From Pancytospora philotis (lineage: Eukaryota > Microsporidia), in contig JALRLY010000216.1 in NCBI GenBank assembly GCA_023647555.1, positions 1-24,413 on the forward strand: a stretch of 24,413 bases of DNA, in the 5' to 3' direction. Below, piece after piece: positions 1-8,495 of the stretch. The first letter of the stretch is position 1. Each line of letters begins with the position of its first letter. The position numbers were made by a program, and so were the translations under genes. Under the pieces are notes generated by a model, which worked only from the letters and a program-made list of their open reading frames with translations, searched no databases and was not told where the DNA came from.

Positions 1-42
1 GCCTTTGCTGTGTATCAGGTGCTGTCAGTGTTTATTATCGGG

Positions 43-1329
43 ATGCCTGCTGCCAAGAAGAAGCTTCGTGCTTCGAGCACCAAGAGAGTTGTATGCGAGG
101 AGATCAACCCGTTCGTAGGAGCGATCGATACATACCTGTATTTTAAAGATCGGCTGCTTGAGCGGATGTACCAGCGCTACATTACAGCCATGAGCAAGAA
201 AAAAGCGCGAACGTTAGAGCCCACCGCAAAGCGCAGGCGGTGCCCAAAAAAGCGCACTTTCCATAATATGCTCTACAGCATCATCACATATATTCTGATG
301 CATGACAACCCTGTCGTTTTCATCCACAGCTTCGTCAAGTCGCGGCTGGCAGAGTACCACATGCTTGAGCTAATGTTCGAGAGACTGGATATGGGCCAGC
401 TTATAAAAGCTTTCAGTACACTTACCCCTGATCATGACCGCACAGTACTAGACAAAGTTCTCACCAATCACTGCGGCAAAGTAGACGCGATTAAGCAGGC
501 TATGAAAGAACTAGTCGCAGGGAAGATAAAGCAAAGCCCAAGCCAGTTCATAGGTAGCTCTGAAGAGAGGATGCATTCTGAGGACATGCTGGCGCACTTT
601 TCTCTGAGGTGTGGGGAGGGCGGATACTCGATACAGCAGGAGCTCATTGCGATTCTCGATGCCATATACGCTGAAGTGGAGAAAGGGACTAGGTTCTACT
701 TCAAATATAAAACTATGGCTAGTTTTATATACAACATCGTTGTGGAGAAGTATAGAAAAAGAAATATCGTATTAGCTGGACCAGCGCTGGACTACATTAC
801 ATCTAGATACAGCAAGAACTTCATCTATATGCTGACTCGCCAGTATCCGGTGCAAGGCCCCAAGCAAGATAAGCAGGATACCATTAAAAGTCGTGTCATG
901 AATAGAATAATAAGCCATACATGCAGCGAGGACATCAGCCGTGGAGACCCGTGCTTCGTGCGCGGCTATCTCGGGGCGCAAAGGAAAAAAGGCATGATCA
1001 CCGAGCCGCAAGAAGCTGAGTATTTGTATACCTACTTCTGCAATAACGATCAGTCTAAAAGGGATAAGCTTTTCGTCATCGATGGTAATTTTCCGGAGCC
1101 GCTGCCGTTCGAGTTCCGTCGGCGCGTTGTAGATTACCTGTATGAGGAAATATGCGCGAGCAACCCAGACATTGCAGCTGCAGTGCAGACGAGATATGAC
1201 AGCAGCCCGGATAAGAATGCCAATAGCCTCTATCAGGCGAAGTTCGATGCGTGCCTTGCATACTACCAAGCTCTGGCGCAAACAGCAAACGCGGCGCAAG
1301 GTAGCGCTTGCAGTCCCTGTGTAAGCTAA
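43..1329 (+). CDS. Unrecognised basic protein, about 429 aa
   Basis: I do not recognise this protein. The frame is open to the left edge of the window, but the first ATG is at 43 and is immediately preceded by GGG (40-42), like the CCC/GGG signal before other starts here, so I place the start at 43. The N-terminus is lysine-rich (MPAAKKKLRASSTKR), and a second basic cluster with KRRRCPKKR lies around residue 65, which could be a nuclear or nucleolar localisation signal. No signal peptide is visible, unlike the array genes that follow. The rest looks mostly helical with scattered aromatic residues. A stretch beginning VVFIHSF is faintly like the FIHS segment of the next gene, but that is not enough to call it a family member. 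An AATAAA lies 39 bases after the stop. The gene could begin upstream of the window if ATG 43 is not used. Confidence 0.75.
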   Translation: MPAAKKKLRASSTKRVVCEEINPFVGAIDTYLYFKDRLLERMYQRYITAMSKKKARTLEPTAKRRRCPKKRTFHNMLYSIITYILMHDNPVVFIHSFVKSRLAEYHMLELMFERLDMGQLIKAFSTLTPDHDRTVLDKVLTNHCGKVDAIKQAMKELVAGKIKQSPSQFIGSSEERMHSEDMLAHFSLRCGEGGYSIQQELIAILDAIYAEVEKGTRFYFKYKTMASFIYNIVVEKYRKRNIVLAGPALDYITSRYSKNFIYMLTRQYPVQGPKQDKQDTIKSRVMNRIISHTCSEDISRGDPCFVRGYLGAQRKKGMITEPQEAEYLYTYFCNNDQSKRDKLFVIDGNFPEPLPFEFRRRVVDYLYEEICASNPDIAAAVQTRYDSSPDKNANSLYQAKFDACLAYYQALAQTANAAQGSACSPCVS

Positions 1330-1367
1330 CGGAGCAATAGCGTGCTTCATACCACTCTAGAATCTAC

Positions 1368-1373
1368 AATAAA
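1368..1373 (+). terminator. Candidate polyadenylation signal
   Basis: AATAAA lies 39 bases past the stop at 1329. The same hexamer follows other stops in this window at comparable distances. Position and motif are seen; function is inferred. Confidence 0.35.
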
Positions 1374-1566
1374 AGTCATTATGCTGTAAGTACCCCTCAA
1401 TGGGCAATTCTCCCCCAGCAGGCCTACGAACATTTCAGTGTTGCAGGCGCATGCCAGCACGCGACTAGTTTGCTGCTTCAATGCGATGGCAAGTTTTCTG
1501 CATCTGCTGCTTCGTAGCCGCTATAGGCTGAAATGCGCGCCGAAGCCCCCGCTTCTATTTCTAGGT

Positions 1567-1600
1567 AAATTTTTAGTCGGCCAAAAATTGCACAGCCCGC
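1567..1600 (+). promoter_or_regulatory. AAATTTTT/CCC start-proximal promoter element
   Basis: AAATTTTT (1567-1574), a second A/T run AAAAATT (1583-1589) and CCC (1596-1598) end two bases before the ATG at 1601. The order and spacing match the elements ahead of the other array genes, in a more degenerate form. Confidence 0.6.
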
Positions 1601-2968
1601 ATGCTGTCAAATCTTATACAGCTGCTTTCGCACGTGCATAGAGCGCACGGGAGCGGCGCGACTACAAAAAATAAAAATAGCAGCCTGCTTGTTAGCTATG
1701 CCACTTTTGGCTCGTTTGGTACCGGGTTCAATGCACTCGAGGAGCGAGTGCTCAAGGACGTGTGCGGACGATCCATAGCATGCACCAGCCCTGAAATCCC
1801 GCAGTCCGCGATTGACACGCCATCGATAGTCGCCAATGATTTGGCACGCAATCTCGTACTAACATTTATCCACAGCGTCGACCTGCCTGCGCTGCTCAGT
1901 CAGCTGCTCGTGGACACCGGGTTTTCGCACCACCAGCTACTTGTGAAGCTCTTCAGCGTAAACTTCAGCAAAAGACTGGGCAAGGAAGTGCCCGGTGGCA
2001 CTGGTATTTACCAGCACTATATCACGATCACTAAACTGCACTCGAATAAACTGACGATGGTCAGTGATCATATTTGCGAGCGGCTGTGTTTCAAGGCTAG
2101 TACAAACCTTGCAAGTTATACTGCGCAGAATACTACCCGATTTACTGCCTTCGACCTTGGCTTATATGCAGCCAAGCGGCTGCAGATGTGCCGCCGCGCG
2201 CGGCTATCCGAAGTCACAACACAGATCGATCAATGGCTCAGACCCGCGGTTTTTACCAAGGAGCTGTTGGCATTTGTACACGAATTTGCCCAGGTCGTCT
2301 TGTACTCATACACAGCATCAGATTCTAAGTTACAGCAGCTCAAGTTGGGTATATGCGAGCTGGTGGCACGGAGCCCGCACGAAGAATATCTGATACTTTT
2401 TGATGCATTTGATAATCTATTATCAGTCCAGGATTGTGTCTGCTCTATCCTGGCCAACGATAACAGAGTAGATTTTAACCCGCACTTCATTGCTAATTAC
2501 ATAGCATACGCGAAGAAAATAGCCAAGCGTTACCATCATGTCAACCTTCAAAGGATGTGGCAGTCGTATTTGCCCAATGCAGATGCTCTCCATCGCATCA
2601 TACTGCGCTGGGGCGACATTCGGTGCTTTCTTGGGCAAATACCCGTTCCGCTGCTGATAGAGTCTATTGAAAGCCTGTATAAAGAGTCTACCAATAGCAC
2701 TGGCAGGAACGATATCATGACCAGCTTCATGGGAATGCTAGATTTTGATACCTTCGTGACAGTCACGAAAAAATTCAAGCCAGACCAGCGCGACGCTTGT
2801 ATTGACTTCATGCTCCGCCATCTTGATGCGACTTCCAGAGAGGCTTACATGGGCTGTATTGCAAATGCAATTTTGTATGCCCGCGTTCGGTATAATCCTC
2901 GGAAATACTACGAGGATTTAGGAAGAAGACTCGAAGCATCTGGGAAGAATGATGCGGGGCAACATTAG
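1601..2968 (+). CDS. Array gene 1: divergent member of the secreted helical family, 455 aa
   Basis: First of ten head-to-tail paralogues. The hallmarks are recognisable but diverged: YATFGSF (residues 33-39), ALEER, SPEIPQ where others have PELPQ or PEVPE, TGFSHH where the others have TGFASH, FDLGLYAAKR, and a C-terminal LDFDTFVTVTKK followed by FMLRHLD. The N-terminus (MLSNLIQLLSHVHRAH) is hydrophobic but has His and Arg residues, so it is a weaker signal peptide than in the siblings. It ends without the PRAV-like tail of later copies. Start chosen at 1601 because AAATTTTT and CCC precede it. Together with the next gene it looks like an older, divergent pair at the upstream edge of the array. 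Function unknown. Confidence 0.85.
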   Translation: MLSNLIQLLSHVHRAHGSGATTKNKNSSLLVSYATFGSFGTGFNALEERVLKDVCGRSIACTSPEIPQSAIDTPSIVANDLARNLVLTFIHSVDLPALLSQLLVDTGFSHHQLLVKLFSVNFSKRLGKEVPGGTGIYQHYITITKLHSNKLTMVSDHICERLCFKASTNLASYTAQNTTRFTAFDLGLYAAKRLQMCRRARLSEVTTQIDQWLRPAVFTKELLAFVHEFAQVVLYSYTASDSKLQQLKLGICELVARSPHEEYLILFDAFDNLLSVQDCVCSILANDNRVDFNPHFIANYIAYAKKIAKRYHHVNLQRMWQSYLPNADALHRIILRWGDIRCFLGQIPVPLLIESIESLYKESTNSTGRNDIMTSFMGMLDFDTFVTVTKKFKPDQRDACIDFMLRHLDATSREAYMGCIANAILYARVRYNPRKYYEDLGRRLEASGKNDAGQH

Positions 2969-3229
2969 TTGCGCATTATGTATTGTATGGTGTAGTGTGC
3001 ATAGGCACAACTACGCCAGTCCATTGATGCAGGTGTAACTCATAATGAATTTATGTAGTAAGAAACATTAAATAATTTCTCGTGCATTCTTCTAATGTCT
3101 ACACTCTGTTTACAATTCATCATACTAAGACCTGAGCTGCCATCCTGACTATCTACGGCCTCCTACTCAAGCACTCGGGGCATCCAGTTCAGAGTTATCA
3201 TTAGTCTCTTCATATAGCCCATTGTTTAT

Positions 3230-3235
3230 CCCTGT
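3230..3235 (+). promoter_or_regulatory. CCC start-proximal motif
   Basis: CCCTGT directly precedes the ATG at 3236. No AAAATTTT is present just upstream, unlike the B and C subgroup genes. ATAGCCCATTG at 3214-3224 recalls the conserved spacer block seen at 8301. Confidence 0.45.
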
Positions 3236-4672
3236 ATGCGGGCAAAGTTTACTCGGTTGCTGCTCCTGGCACACGCAGACCTTGTAAATGGCGCGGCTGA
3301 GCAGAATGCGAAAGACGATGCCCTGCCCGGCTACAGCTCTTTCTGCTCCCCCGCGTTTCTCCAGCTTAATGTGCTAGAGGAGCAGACGCTCGAGGCGCTG
3401 CACAGGGAATGCATGGCATATGACTGTCCTGAACTCCCGCAATCATGCATCAACGCGTCTGCGCTCTGGATCGCCCCCTGCGACAGGGCGCGAAGCGTTG
3501 TGCTATCTGTGCTCTCCGAAGAAAGCCCACTACAGCTGCTTAACCAGCTATTAGCACACACAGGATTTGCAAGCCACTGCCTGCTGATAAAGCTGCTTGA
3601 CGCCACTTACGTCAGACAGCTCTGCGAAGCAGATTCTGGCAGTGGCACTGCATACCGCGATTTCCAGAGAATTACCGAGAGAGAGTCGGGGAAGCTGCAT
3701 GCAGCACACAAGTACGTCGCTGATAGCATACTTGCAGATCTCAATGTAGATCTCGGCACCTACGTATCACGCTACGGCGCCAAATCCAGTGGCTTCGACC
3801 TTGGGCTGTTTGAGGTCATGCGAACGAATGAAATTCGAGTGGGGCTGCTCGCTGAAATCACGCAACAGCTCGATCTGTGGCTGAAACCAGAGAGTTTATC
3901 CGTCACACTCCTGGACGATGTTTGTGAGTTTTTACAAGTGGTCTTGCAGTTCAGCCTTTTAACCGCGAGAGCACTGCGAGGCATTCGCTCTCACATAGTC
4001 AAGCTGGTCATGCAAAGCCGGCGCACCGAGTGTTTAGCGCTTTTCCGAGTCATCGATGACCCGACCTCTGTACAGCGGCTGGTTTCTCCCTACTTGAAGG
4101 CCGACTGCCATCGTAGCATCAGCCCGCAGTTTATTCTGCAGTATATAGCCTACGTCAAAGGCTCAATTCAAAGTGCCAAGCACAACATTGGCAGAATATG
4201 GAGGTGGTATCTGCCGGATGTATTCGCGTTGCACCACGTGTTGGTGACCTGTGACGAGCCCCGGACTTTCTTCAATCAAGTACCGTACAAGATGCTGCTC
4301 GGCTTTTTCGTAGATCTGCACACCATGCTTTCTGATGATCCCCGAAGGATCCCAGTTATGAGCGATCTTATGCGACTGCTCGATTTTGAGTCGTTCGTTC
4401 TGCTGTTAATGAAAACTGAGCTCTCGAAAACCCGTGAGCTGTTGCGCTTCATGTTGGGGTGCCTCGATCAGAGTACCAAGGCTGTTTATTTATCCGAGGC
4501 GCAGGATGTCCTCATCAGCGCAAAGTATAACAGCAAAACCGAAGAGTTGTCGCGCAGTATAGTAACGGTGTTGGAGTCCTACGGTACTAGCACAGTCACG
4601 TTGCCCAGCACGCCCAGTTGTATTTACAGTGCGCTGCTAAACACCTCGGTGGGCGAGGGAGAGAATAATTAG
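3236..4672 (+). CDS. Array gene 2: divergent member of the secreted helical family, 478 aa
   Basis: Second paralogue. It has a convincing signal-peptide-like start (MRAKFTRLLLLAHADLVNGAA). Family landmarks follow: LEEQTLEAL, CPELPQ, RARSVVLSVL, TGFASH, FDLGLFEV, a Trp-containing QQLDLWL segment, FILQYIAYVK (FFLNYLKWLK in later copies), WRWYLPD, LLDFESFVLLL and FMLGCLDQ. The equivalent of LADYATFG has become PGYSSFCSP, so the most constant N-terminal motif of the family is lost. The C-terminal tail is longer and Ser/Thr-rich (VTLPSTPS onward) and does not match siblings. The start at 3236 follows CCCTGT. No catalytic motif is visible; the protein appears all-helical and its function is unknown. 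Confidence 0.87.
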   Translation: MRAKFTRLLLLAHADLVNGAAEQNAKDDALPGYSSFCSPAFLQLNVLEEQTLEALHRECMAYDCPELPQSCINASALWIAPCDRARSVVLSVLSEESPLQLLNQLLAHTGFASHCLLIKLLDATYVRQLCEADSGSGTAYRDFQRITERESGKLHAAHKYVADSILADLNVDLGTYVSRYGAKSSGFDLGLFEVMRTNEIRVGLLAEITQQLDLWLKPESLSVTLLDDVCEFLQVVLQFSLLTARALRGIRSHIVKLVMQSRRTECLALFRVIDDPTSVQRLVSPYLKADCHRSISPQFILQYIAYVKGSIQSAKHNIGRIWRWYLPDVFALHHVLVTCDEPRTFFNQVPYKMLLGFFVDLHTMLSDDPRRIPVMSDLMRLLDFESFVLLLMKTELSKTRELLRFMLGCLDQSTKAVYLSEAQDVLISAKYNSKTEELSRSIVTVLESYGTSTVTLPSTPSCIYSALLNTSVGEGENN

Positions 4673-5019
4673 CCAGGTGTTTGAAAATGAAGCATACGTT
4701 TATCTTACACTACATAATTTAATCTCAAGCTAGATAATAAATGGTCAAATTATCATGCTGTAAAGTCTGCAGAGCGCTAGTATGCGGTCATCAAATGCAA
4801 CTATTTTTACACTGGTTATACAGATACTGTTAAATGAATAGTTTCTGATTATAGCCCGCTGATCCATTATTTCATTTTTAAAATTATATCTAGTTGTTAA
4901 ACTATTTGAACAGTTCATATCATCCCTTTACCAACCAGTATCCTGCATGGTGCCACAAATAATCTACCTATTTAAGCCCCGCTATTTTAGGTTATATTCA
5001 AGATTTATAATTCGATCAG
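4673..5019 (+). other. Spacer between array genes 2 and 3
   Basis: This is an AT-rich spacer of 347 bases. It holds an AATAAA at 4736-4741, 64 bases after the stop. No small ORF, tRNA or structured RNA was recognised. Unlike later spacers it lacks AAAATTTT ahead of the next start; only GATTTATAATTCGATCAGA at the end resembles the cassette of other copies. Confidence 0.6.
4736..4741 (+). terminator. Candidate polyadenylation signal
   Basis: AATAAA, 64 bases after the stop of array gene 2. Assigned by motif and position only. Confidence 0.35.
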
Positions 5020-6426
5020 ATGCTTATTCCCTGTTTGTTATCGCGATTTGTTTGGATGCTGCCTATGGTGCATAGTAGCCTCGCAAATAACGATAGTGAG
5101 GCTCTTACAGATGGGGAAACACTAGCCGATTATGCTACTTTCGGCTCGCTCGAAACCGTGGAGCTTAACGCGCTGGAGGAGCAGACGCTCGAAGCTCTGC
5201 GCAAGAAGTGCATGGCGCGGCACTGCCCCGAACTTCCACAGGCACGTATCGATGCATCCGTGTCCCAGATCGCCCCGCGCAATAAAGCGCGCTGCGTTGT
5301 GCTCTCCGTGCTCTGCAATAACAACCCGTTAGCGCTGCTTGGCCAGCTGATGGGTGGGTCTGGATTTGCAAGCCACTGGCTGCTGGACAAGCTCTTTCAT
5401 AGGGACTACGTCATGCATCTCCAGAGCGAAGCGCCCATCGGCACCGCAGTCGATTACCAGTTTTGCCGGGCCTTCAAGGTGCATCTGGCGATGCTAAAGC
5501 CTGTCAGAAATTATGTTGACGAATATGTGCGTGCCGCAATCAGGATAGACTTTGGCGATTATGTGGCGCGGAACGGCAGTCGGGCCTCGGCGTTCGATCT
5601 CGGCGTTTTGGGTGCCAGGAAACAGGCTCAGGAGCACTGGTACATACTCCCAGAGATCGCGGAACAGATAGAGCTATGGCTTACGAGTGTGAGCGAAGAG
5701 CTAGTATCGCGCATTTGCGAGGTGGTCCGCGTGATTTTGCATTCAGATGCTCTAACGCACACGGGGGTGGCCAGCTACAAAACGTATGTAACGGGGATAG
5801 TGGCGTGCAACCCGCACAGAGAAGTGCTGAGACTGCTCAATACTTTCCACAATCCCAGATCTGTCCAGCTTCAGATCACGAATATCCTGAAGGATGACGG
5901 CTACCGCCGGGTCCACCCGGGCTTTTTCTTGAACTACCTGAAGTGGTTGAGAGTGTTCAGCAATTCGCCAGTCAAGGGAGTTTGCTGTGCGTGGAAGCGG
6001 TATCTGAGAGACGGGTACATGCTGCAGCACGTACTGCAGATTTGTGAAAAGCCCTGCTTCTTTTTGAGGGAAGTACCGCACTCAGCGCTGTATGATTTCC
6101 TTATGCAATTGAGCGCAGTAACGGATGATATGCCGCGCAGAGACAGCGCCTTGCGCGTGATTATGAAAAATCTAAGCTTTTACAACTTCACGCGAGTTCT
6201 CGCTAAGGCTGGATTGGGCGGGCACCAAGCCCTTATGCGCTTCGTGCTCGGATACCTCGACGATGATACTAGAGCTGCATACCTTGCAGGCGCTAAGAAT
6301 GAGCGAGGCTACAGCGGTACGAATGGGACCAAAACATTCATGGATATGTACGTCGATATAGAGGCGGAGTTGGAGGCTTCCACGCACGGTGCTCACAACA
6401 CCGATGACACCCGTTCCGTTCAATGA
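5020..6426 (+). CDS. Array gene 3 (subgroup B), 468 aa, with displaced start codon
   Basis: Family member with LADYATFGSLE, LNALEEQTLEAL, CPELPQ, KARCVVLSVL, TGFASH-equivalent SGFASH, DFGDYVARNG, FDLGVLGAR, ILPEIAEQIELWL, FFLNYLKWL, WKRYLRDGY, MPRRD and FVLGYLDDD in the usual order. The start is unusual. Siblings begin at ATG in the context CCCTGnATG-CTN-TCG; here the equivalent codon is TTG (5035), so the only ATG for the full signal peptide is 5020, five codons upstream. The CCC motif then falls inside the coding sequence (Ile-Pro-Cys, residues 3-5). The predicted N-terminus is MLIPCLLSRFVWMLPMVHSS, still a plausible signal peptide. Initiation at the TTG, or at an internal Met (residue 13), is possible but less likely. 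Confidence 0.85.
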   Translation: MLIPCLLSRFVWMLPMVHSSLANNDSEALTDGETLADYATFGSLETVELNALEEQTLEALRKKCMARHCPELPQARIDASVSQIAPRNKARCVVLSVLCNNNPLALLGQLMGGSGFASHWLLDKLFHRDYVMHLQSEAPIGTAVDYQFCRAFKVHLAMLKPVRNYVDEYVRAAIRIDFGDYVARNGSRASAFDLGVLGARKQAQEHWYILPEIAEQIELWLTSVSEELVSRICEVVRVILHSDALTHTGVASYKTYVTGIVACNPHREVLRLLNTFHNPRSVQLQITNILKDDGYRRVHPGFFLNYLKWLRVFSNSPVKGVCCAWKRYLRDGYMLQHVLQICEKPCFFLREVPHSALYDFLMQLSAVTDDMPRRDSALRVIMKNLSFYNFTRVLAKAGLGGHQALMRFVLGYLDDDTRAAYLAGAKNERGYSGTNGTKTFMDMYVDIEAELEASTHGAHNTDDTRSVQ

Positions 6427-6768
6427 GGCCTAATATGAATGGCATCCGTTCATTATTCTATCGATAACGAACACACTTCTCTGTACTTATCACTAGCATA
6501 AATTTATCATAAACTAAGAGTTGTAATGGTAGCGTCAGCTGCGCTCCACATTCTGGTATTTATTCAAATAAACAGCCCATTGTATGCCTGAAACTCGTTC
6601 TTTGCCTTATGCGCTAGCGCTTTCTAGCGCTTTACAAAGCATCTGGAACATGACTTTGTTGAATCAGCATCCTGCAGAGTGCCCGGCACGCGCGACTCCC
6701 GACCAGGGCGTGGACCATATCAGGTCCGGTGGTAAATTTTGAACCGATTAAAAATTTTCATTCCCTGA
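6427..6768 (+). other. Spacer between array genes 3 and 4
   Basis: 342 bases, non-coding as far as I can see. It contains a perfect 10-base tandem repeat CTAGCGCTTT x2 (6614-6633), the conserved block AATAAACAGCCCAT (6567-6580, 202 bases before the next ATG), and the duplicated promoter cassette at its end. The first motif could act as a polyadenylation signal. No RNA gene recognised. Confidence 0.6.
6734..6768 (+). promoter_or_regulatory. Double AAATTTT plus CCC promoter cassette
   Basis: AAATTTT (6734-6740) and AAAAATTTT (6750-6758) flank GAACCGATT, followed by CCC (6763-6765) and ATG at 6769. The GATT-AAAAATTTT-CATTCCCTGAATG part is identical to that of the tenth gene. Microsporidian genes are known to carry AAATTTT and CCC signals close to the start codon, with very short leaders. 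Confidence 0.7.
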
Positions 6769-8166
6769 ATGCTGTCTAGGTTTGTTCGGATTCTGCTCTG
6801 GGTGTGCAGCAGCTCTACAAAGAGCGGGAGTGTGGATATTAAAGGTGGACCTGCCCTAGTCGACTACGCCACGTTTGGTTCGCTCGAAATTATGGAGCTT
6901 AACGCGCTCGAAGAACGAACACTCGGTACGTTACGCAAAATGTGTATGGCGCGCGACTGCCCGGAGCTTCCACATAAGCTTATCGATGCGTCCGCGTTCT
7001 GGGTCGCCCCTAGCGACAAAGCGCGCTGCGTCGTGTTATCTATGCTCTGCAAAGAAAGCCCGCCAACACCGCTCAAACAGCTATTAGCACACACGGGATT
7101 CGCGAGCCACCGGCTGCTGGCAAAGCTTCTCCAGCCGTACTACGTCAAGAGCCTCCGAAGCGAGGTGCCTGATGGCATCGCTATCAGTTACCAGTTCAGC
7201 AGGGCCATCGAGAAGCACTGGGAGGAACTTAGGCCGGTCAGAGAGTGCATAAACGAATGCCTGCTGACCGCGACTAGGATGGACTTTTGCGACTATGTGG
7301 CGCAGAGCGGCAGTAGAAATACCGGCTTCGACTTCGGCGTTTTGGCAGCCAGGAAGCAGTTCTCCGAGCGTAGGGGCGTATTTCCTGAGATTTCGAGGCA
7401 GATCAAGCTATGGCTTACATGCGAGGATGTAAGCGAAGAACTATTGTTTACTGTCTGCGAGTTTACACGAACAATTCTGCATGCAGGTACTTTAACAGCT
7501 CCAAGAATACTTAGCTATAAAGCCTATATAGCCGAGTTGGTGGCCTGCAGCCCGCACAAAGAGCTACTGGCATTGTTCAACGCCTTTCACAATCCTAGTT
7601 CCGCCCAGCGCTGCATCGCAAAAATCCTGAATGCTGATGGCTACCGTAGAGTTTGCCCGGATTTCATCTTAAACTACCTGCAGTGGCTGAAAGAGTTCGG
7701 CAGCTCACCCAGGCCATTAATTAACTTTACGTGGAATCGGTATTTGCAGACCGGTTATGCACTGTCCCGTGTGCTGCAACTCTGCGAAAATCCCCGATCC
7801 TTTTTGCAAGAAGTACCGCAATTATTGTTATACAATGCTGCCACGCGCTTGCGCGATGATACAGACGATATACCGCGTAGAGACAAGGCCATGCGTATAA
7901 TCATGAATAACTTGAGCCCTCACACCTTCATCCGAATTCTCACTAAAGTTAAACTGGGTAAATACCATGCCATCATGGGCTTCATGCTCGGATACCTTGA
8001 CGATGGCGCCAGGGTAGCTTACATTGCGGACGTCAGGAAACTGAAAAAAAGCAAACGTAAAAATAGAAGCAAAAAATTCGTAGATGTGTACCGCGATATC
8101 GAGATAGAATTAATGTCGCATACAAACAATGCTCGCGCCATCGTTACTGCTGCCCATGCAGTTTAA
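6769..8166 (+). CDS. Array gene 4 (subgroup B), secreted helical family, 465 aa
   Basis: Typical member with a clear signal-peptide-like N-terminus MLSRFVRILLWVCSSS. Core landmarks in order: DYATFGSLE, ALEERTLGTL, CPELPH, KARCVVLSML, TGFASH, MDFCDYVAQSG, FDFGVLAAR, FPEISRQIKLWL, CSPHKELL, FILNYLQWLK, WNRYLQTGY, IPRRDKA, FMLGYLDDG and VYRDIE. A strongly basic run occupies residues 426-436 (KKSKRKNRSKK), an NLS-like patch in a protein that also has a secretion signal; it may equally be a surface or polyanion-binding patch. It ends in AHAV, an early form of the PRAV tail of later copies. Start at 6769 is fixed by the promoter cassette. Function unknown. Confidence 0.9.
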   Translation: MLSRFVRILLWVCSSSTKSGSVDIKGGPALVDYATFGSLEIMELNALEERTLGTLRKMCMARDCPELPHKLIDASAFWVAPSDKARCVVLSMLCKESPPTPLKQLLAHTGFASHRLLAKLLQPYYVKSLRSEVPDGIAISYQFSRAIEKHWEELRPVRECINECLLTATRMDFCDYVAQSGSRNTGFDFGVLAARKQFSERRGVFPEISRQIKLWLTCEDVSEELLFTVCEFTRTILHAGTLTAPRILSYKAYIAELVACSPHKELLALFNAFHNPSSAQRCIAKILNADGYRRVCPDFILNYLQWLKEFGSSPRPLINFTWNRYLQTGYALSRVLQLCENPRSFLQEVPQLLLYNAATRLRDDTDDIPRRDKAMRIIMNNLSPHTFIRILTKVKLGKYHAIMGFMLGYLDDGARVAYIADVRKLKKSKRKNRSKKFVDVYRDIEIELMSHTNNARAIVTAAHAV

Positions 8167-8495
8167 AGGTAGACTATTAAGAAGGATCGTCATTTGCAGT
8201 CTTCTCAGCAACAAATCTGGGTCTTTGTATTCTTCACTAAGATTAAGCTCACTGTATCATAGCTAAGCAGTGTTAAAGCATTATCGGCTGTACCTTTCGA
8301 ATAAATAGCCCATCATAAGATAGCGGAAATATTTTTTCTGCTGTGCATTAGCGCCCTTCTGTGCCTCCTCAAGCATCTGCCTTACCGCTTTATCAAAACA
8401 GTGTTTTGCATAGAGCCGGGGTGCCCAACTGTAACGCGTGCGGCGTCAGGTTCGGCAAGAAAATTTTGATCCGATTAAAATTTTTCATTCCCTGG
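8167..8495 (+). other. Spacer between array genes 4 and 5
   Basis: 329 bases. It carries AATAAATAGCCCAT (8301-8314), matching the 6567 and 11760 blocks at 195 bases before the next ATG, then the promoter cassette. The frame of the next gene happens to be open back to a GTG at 8361 but the family start is at 8496, so I treat that stretch as non-coding. Confidence 0.6.
8460..8495 (+). promoter_or_regulatory. Double AAAATTTT plus CCC promoter cassette
   Basis: AAAATTTT (8460-8467), AAAATTTTT (8477-8485) and CCC (8490-8492) precede ATG 8496 with the spacing seen at gene 4. Confidence 0.7.

Noticed and set aside
772..1350. 192-codon minus-strand ORF
   Set aside because: Antisense shadow of the 43-1329 gene; no recognisable protein features and no start motif.
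1438..1641. 67-codon ORF overlapping the start of array gene 1
   Set aside because: It overlaps the AAATTTTT/CCC promoter element and the start of a clear family gene, and shows no domain or signal motif.
8361..8495. 45-codon N-terminal extension of array gene 5
   Set aside because: It begins with GTG and runs through the promoter cassette; siblings all start at the ATG after CCC. The same applies to the extensions before genes 6, 7 and 9.
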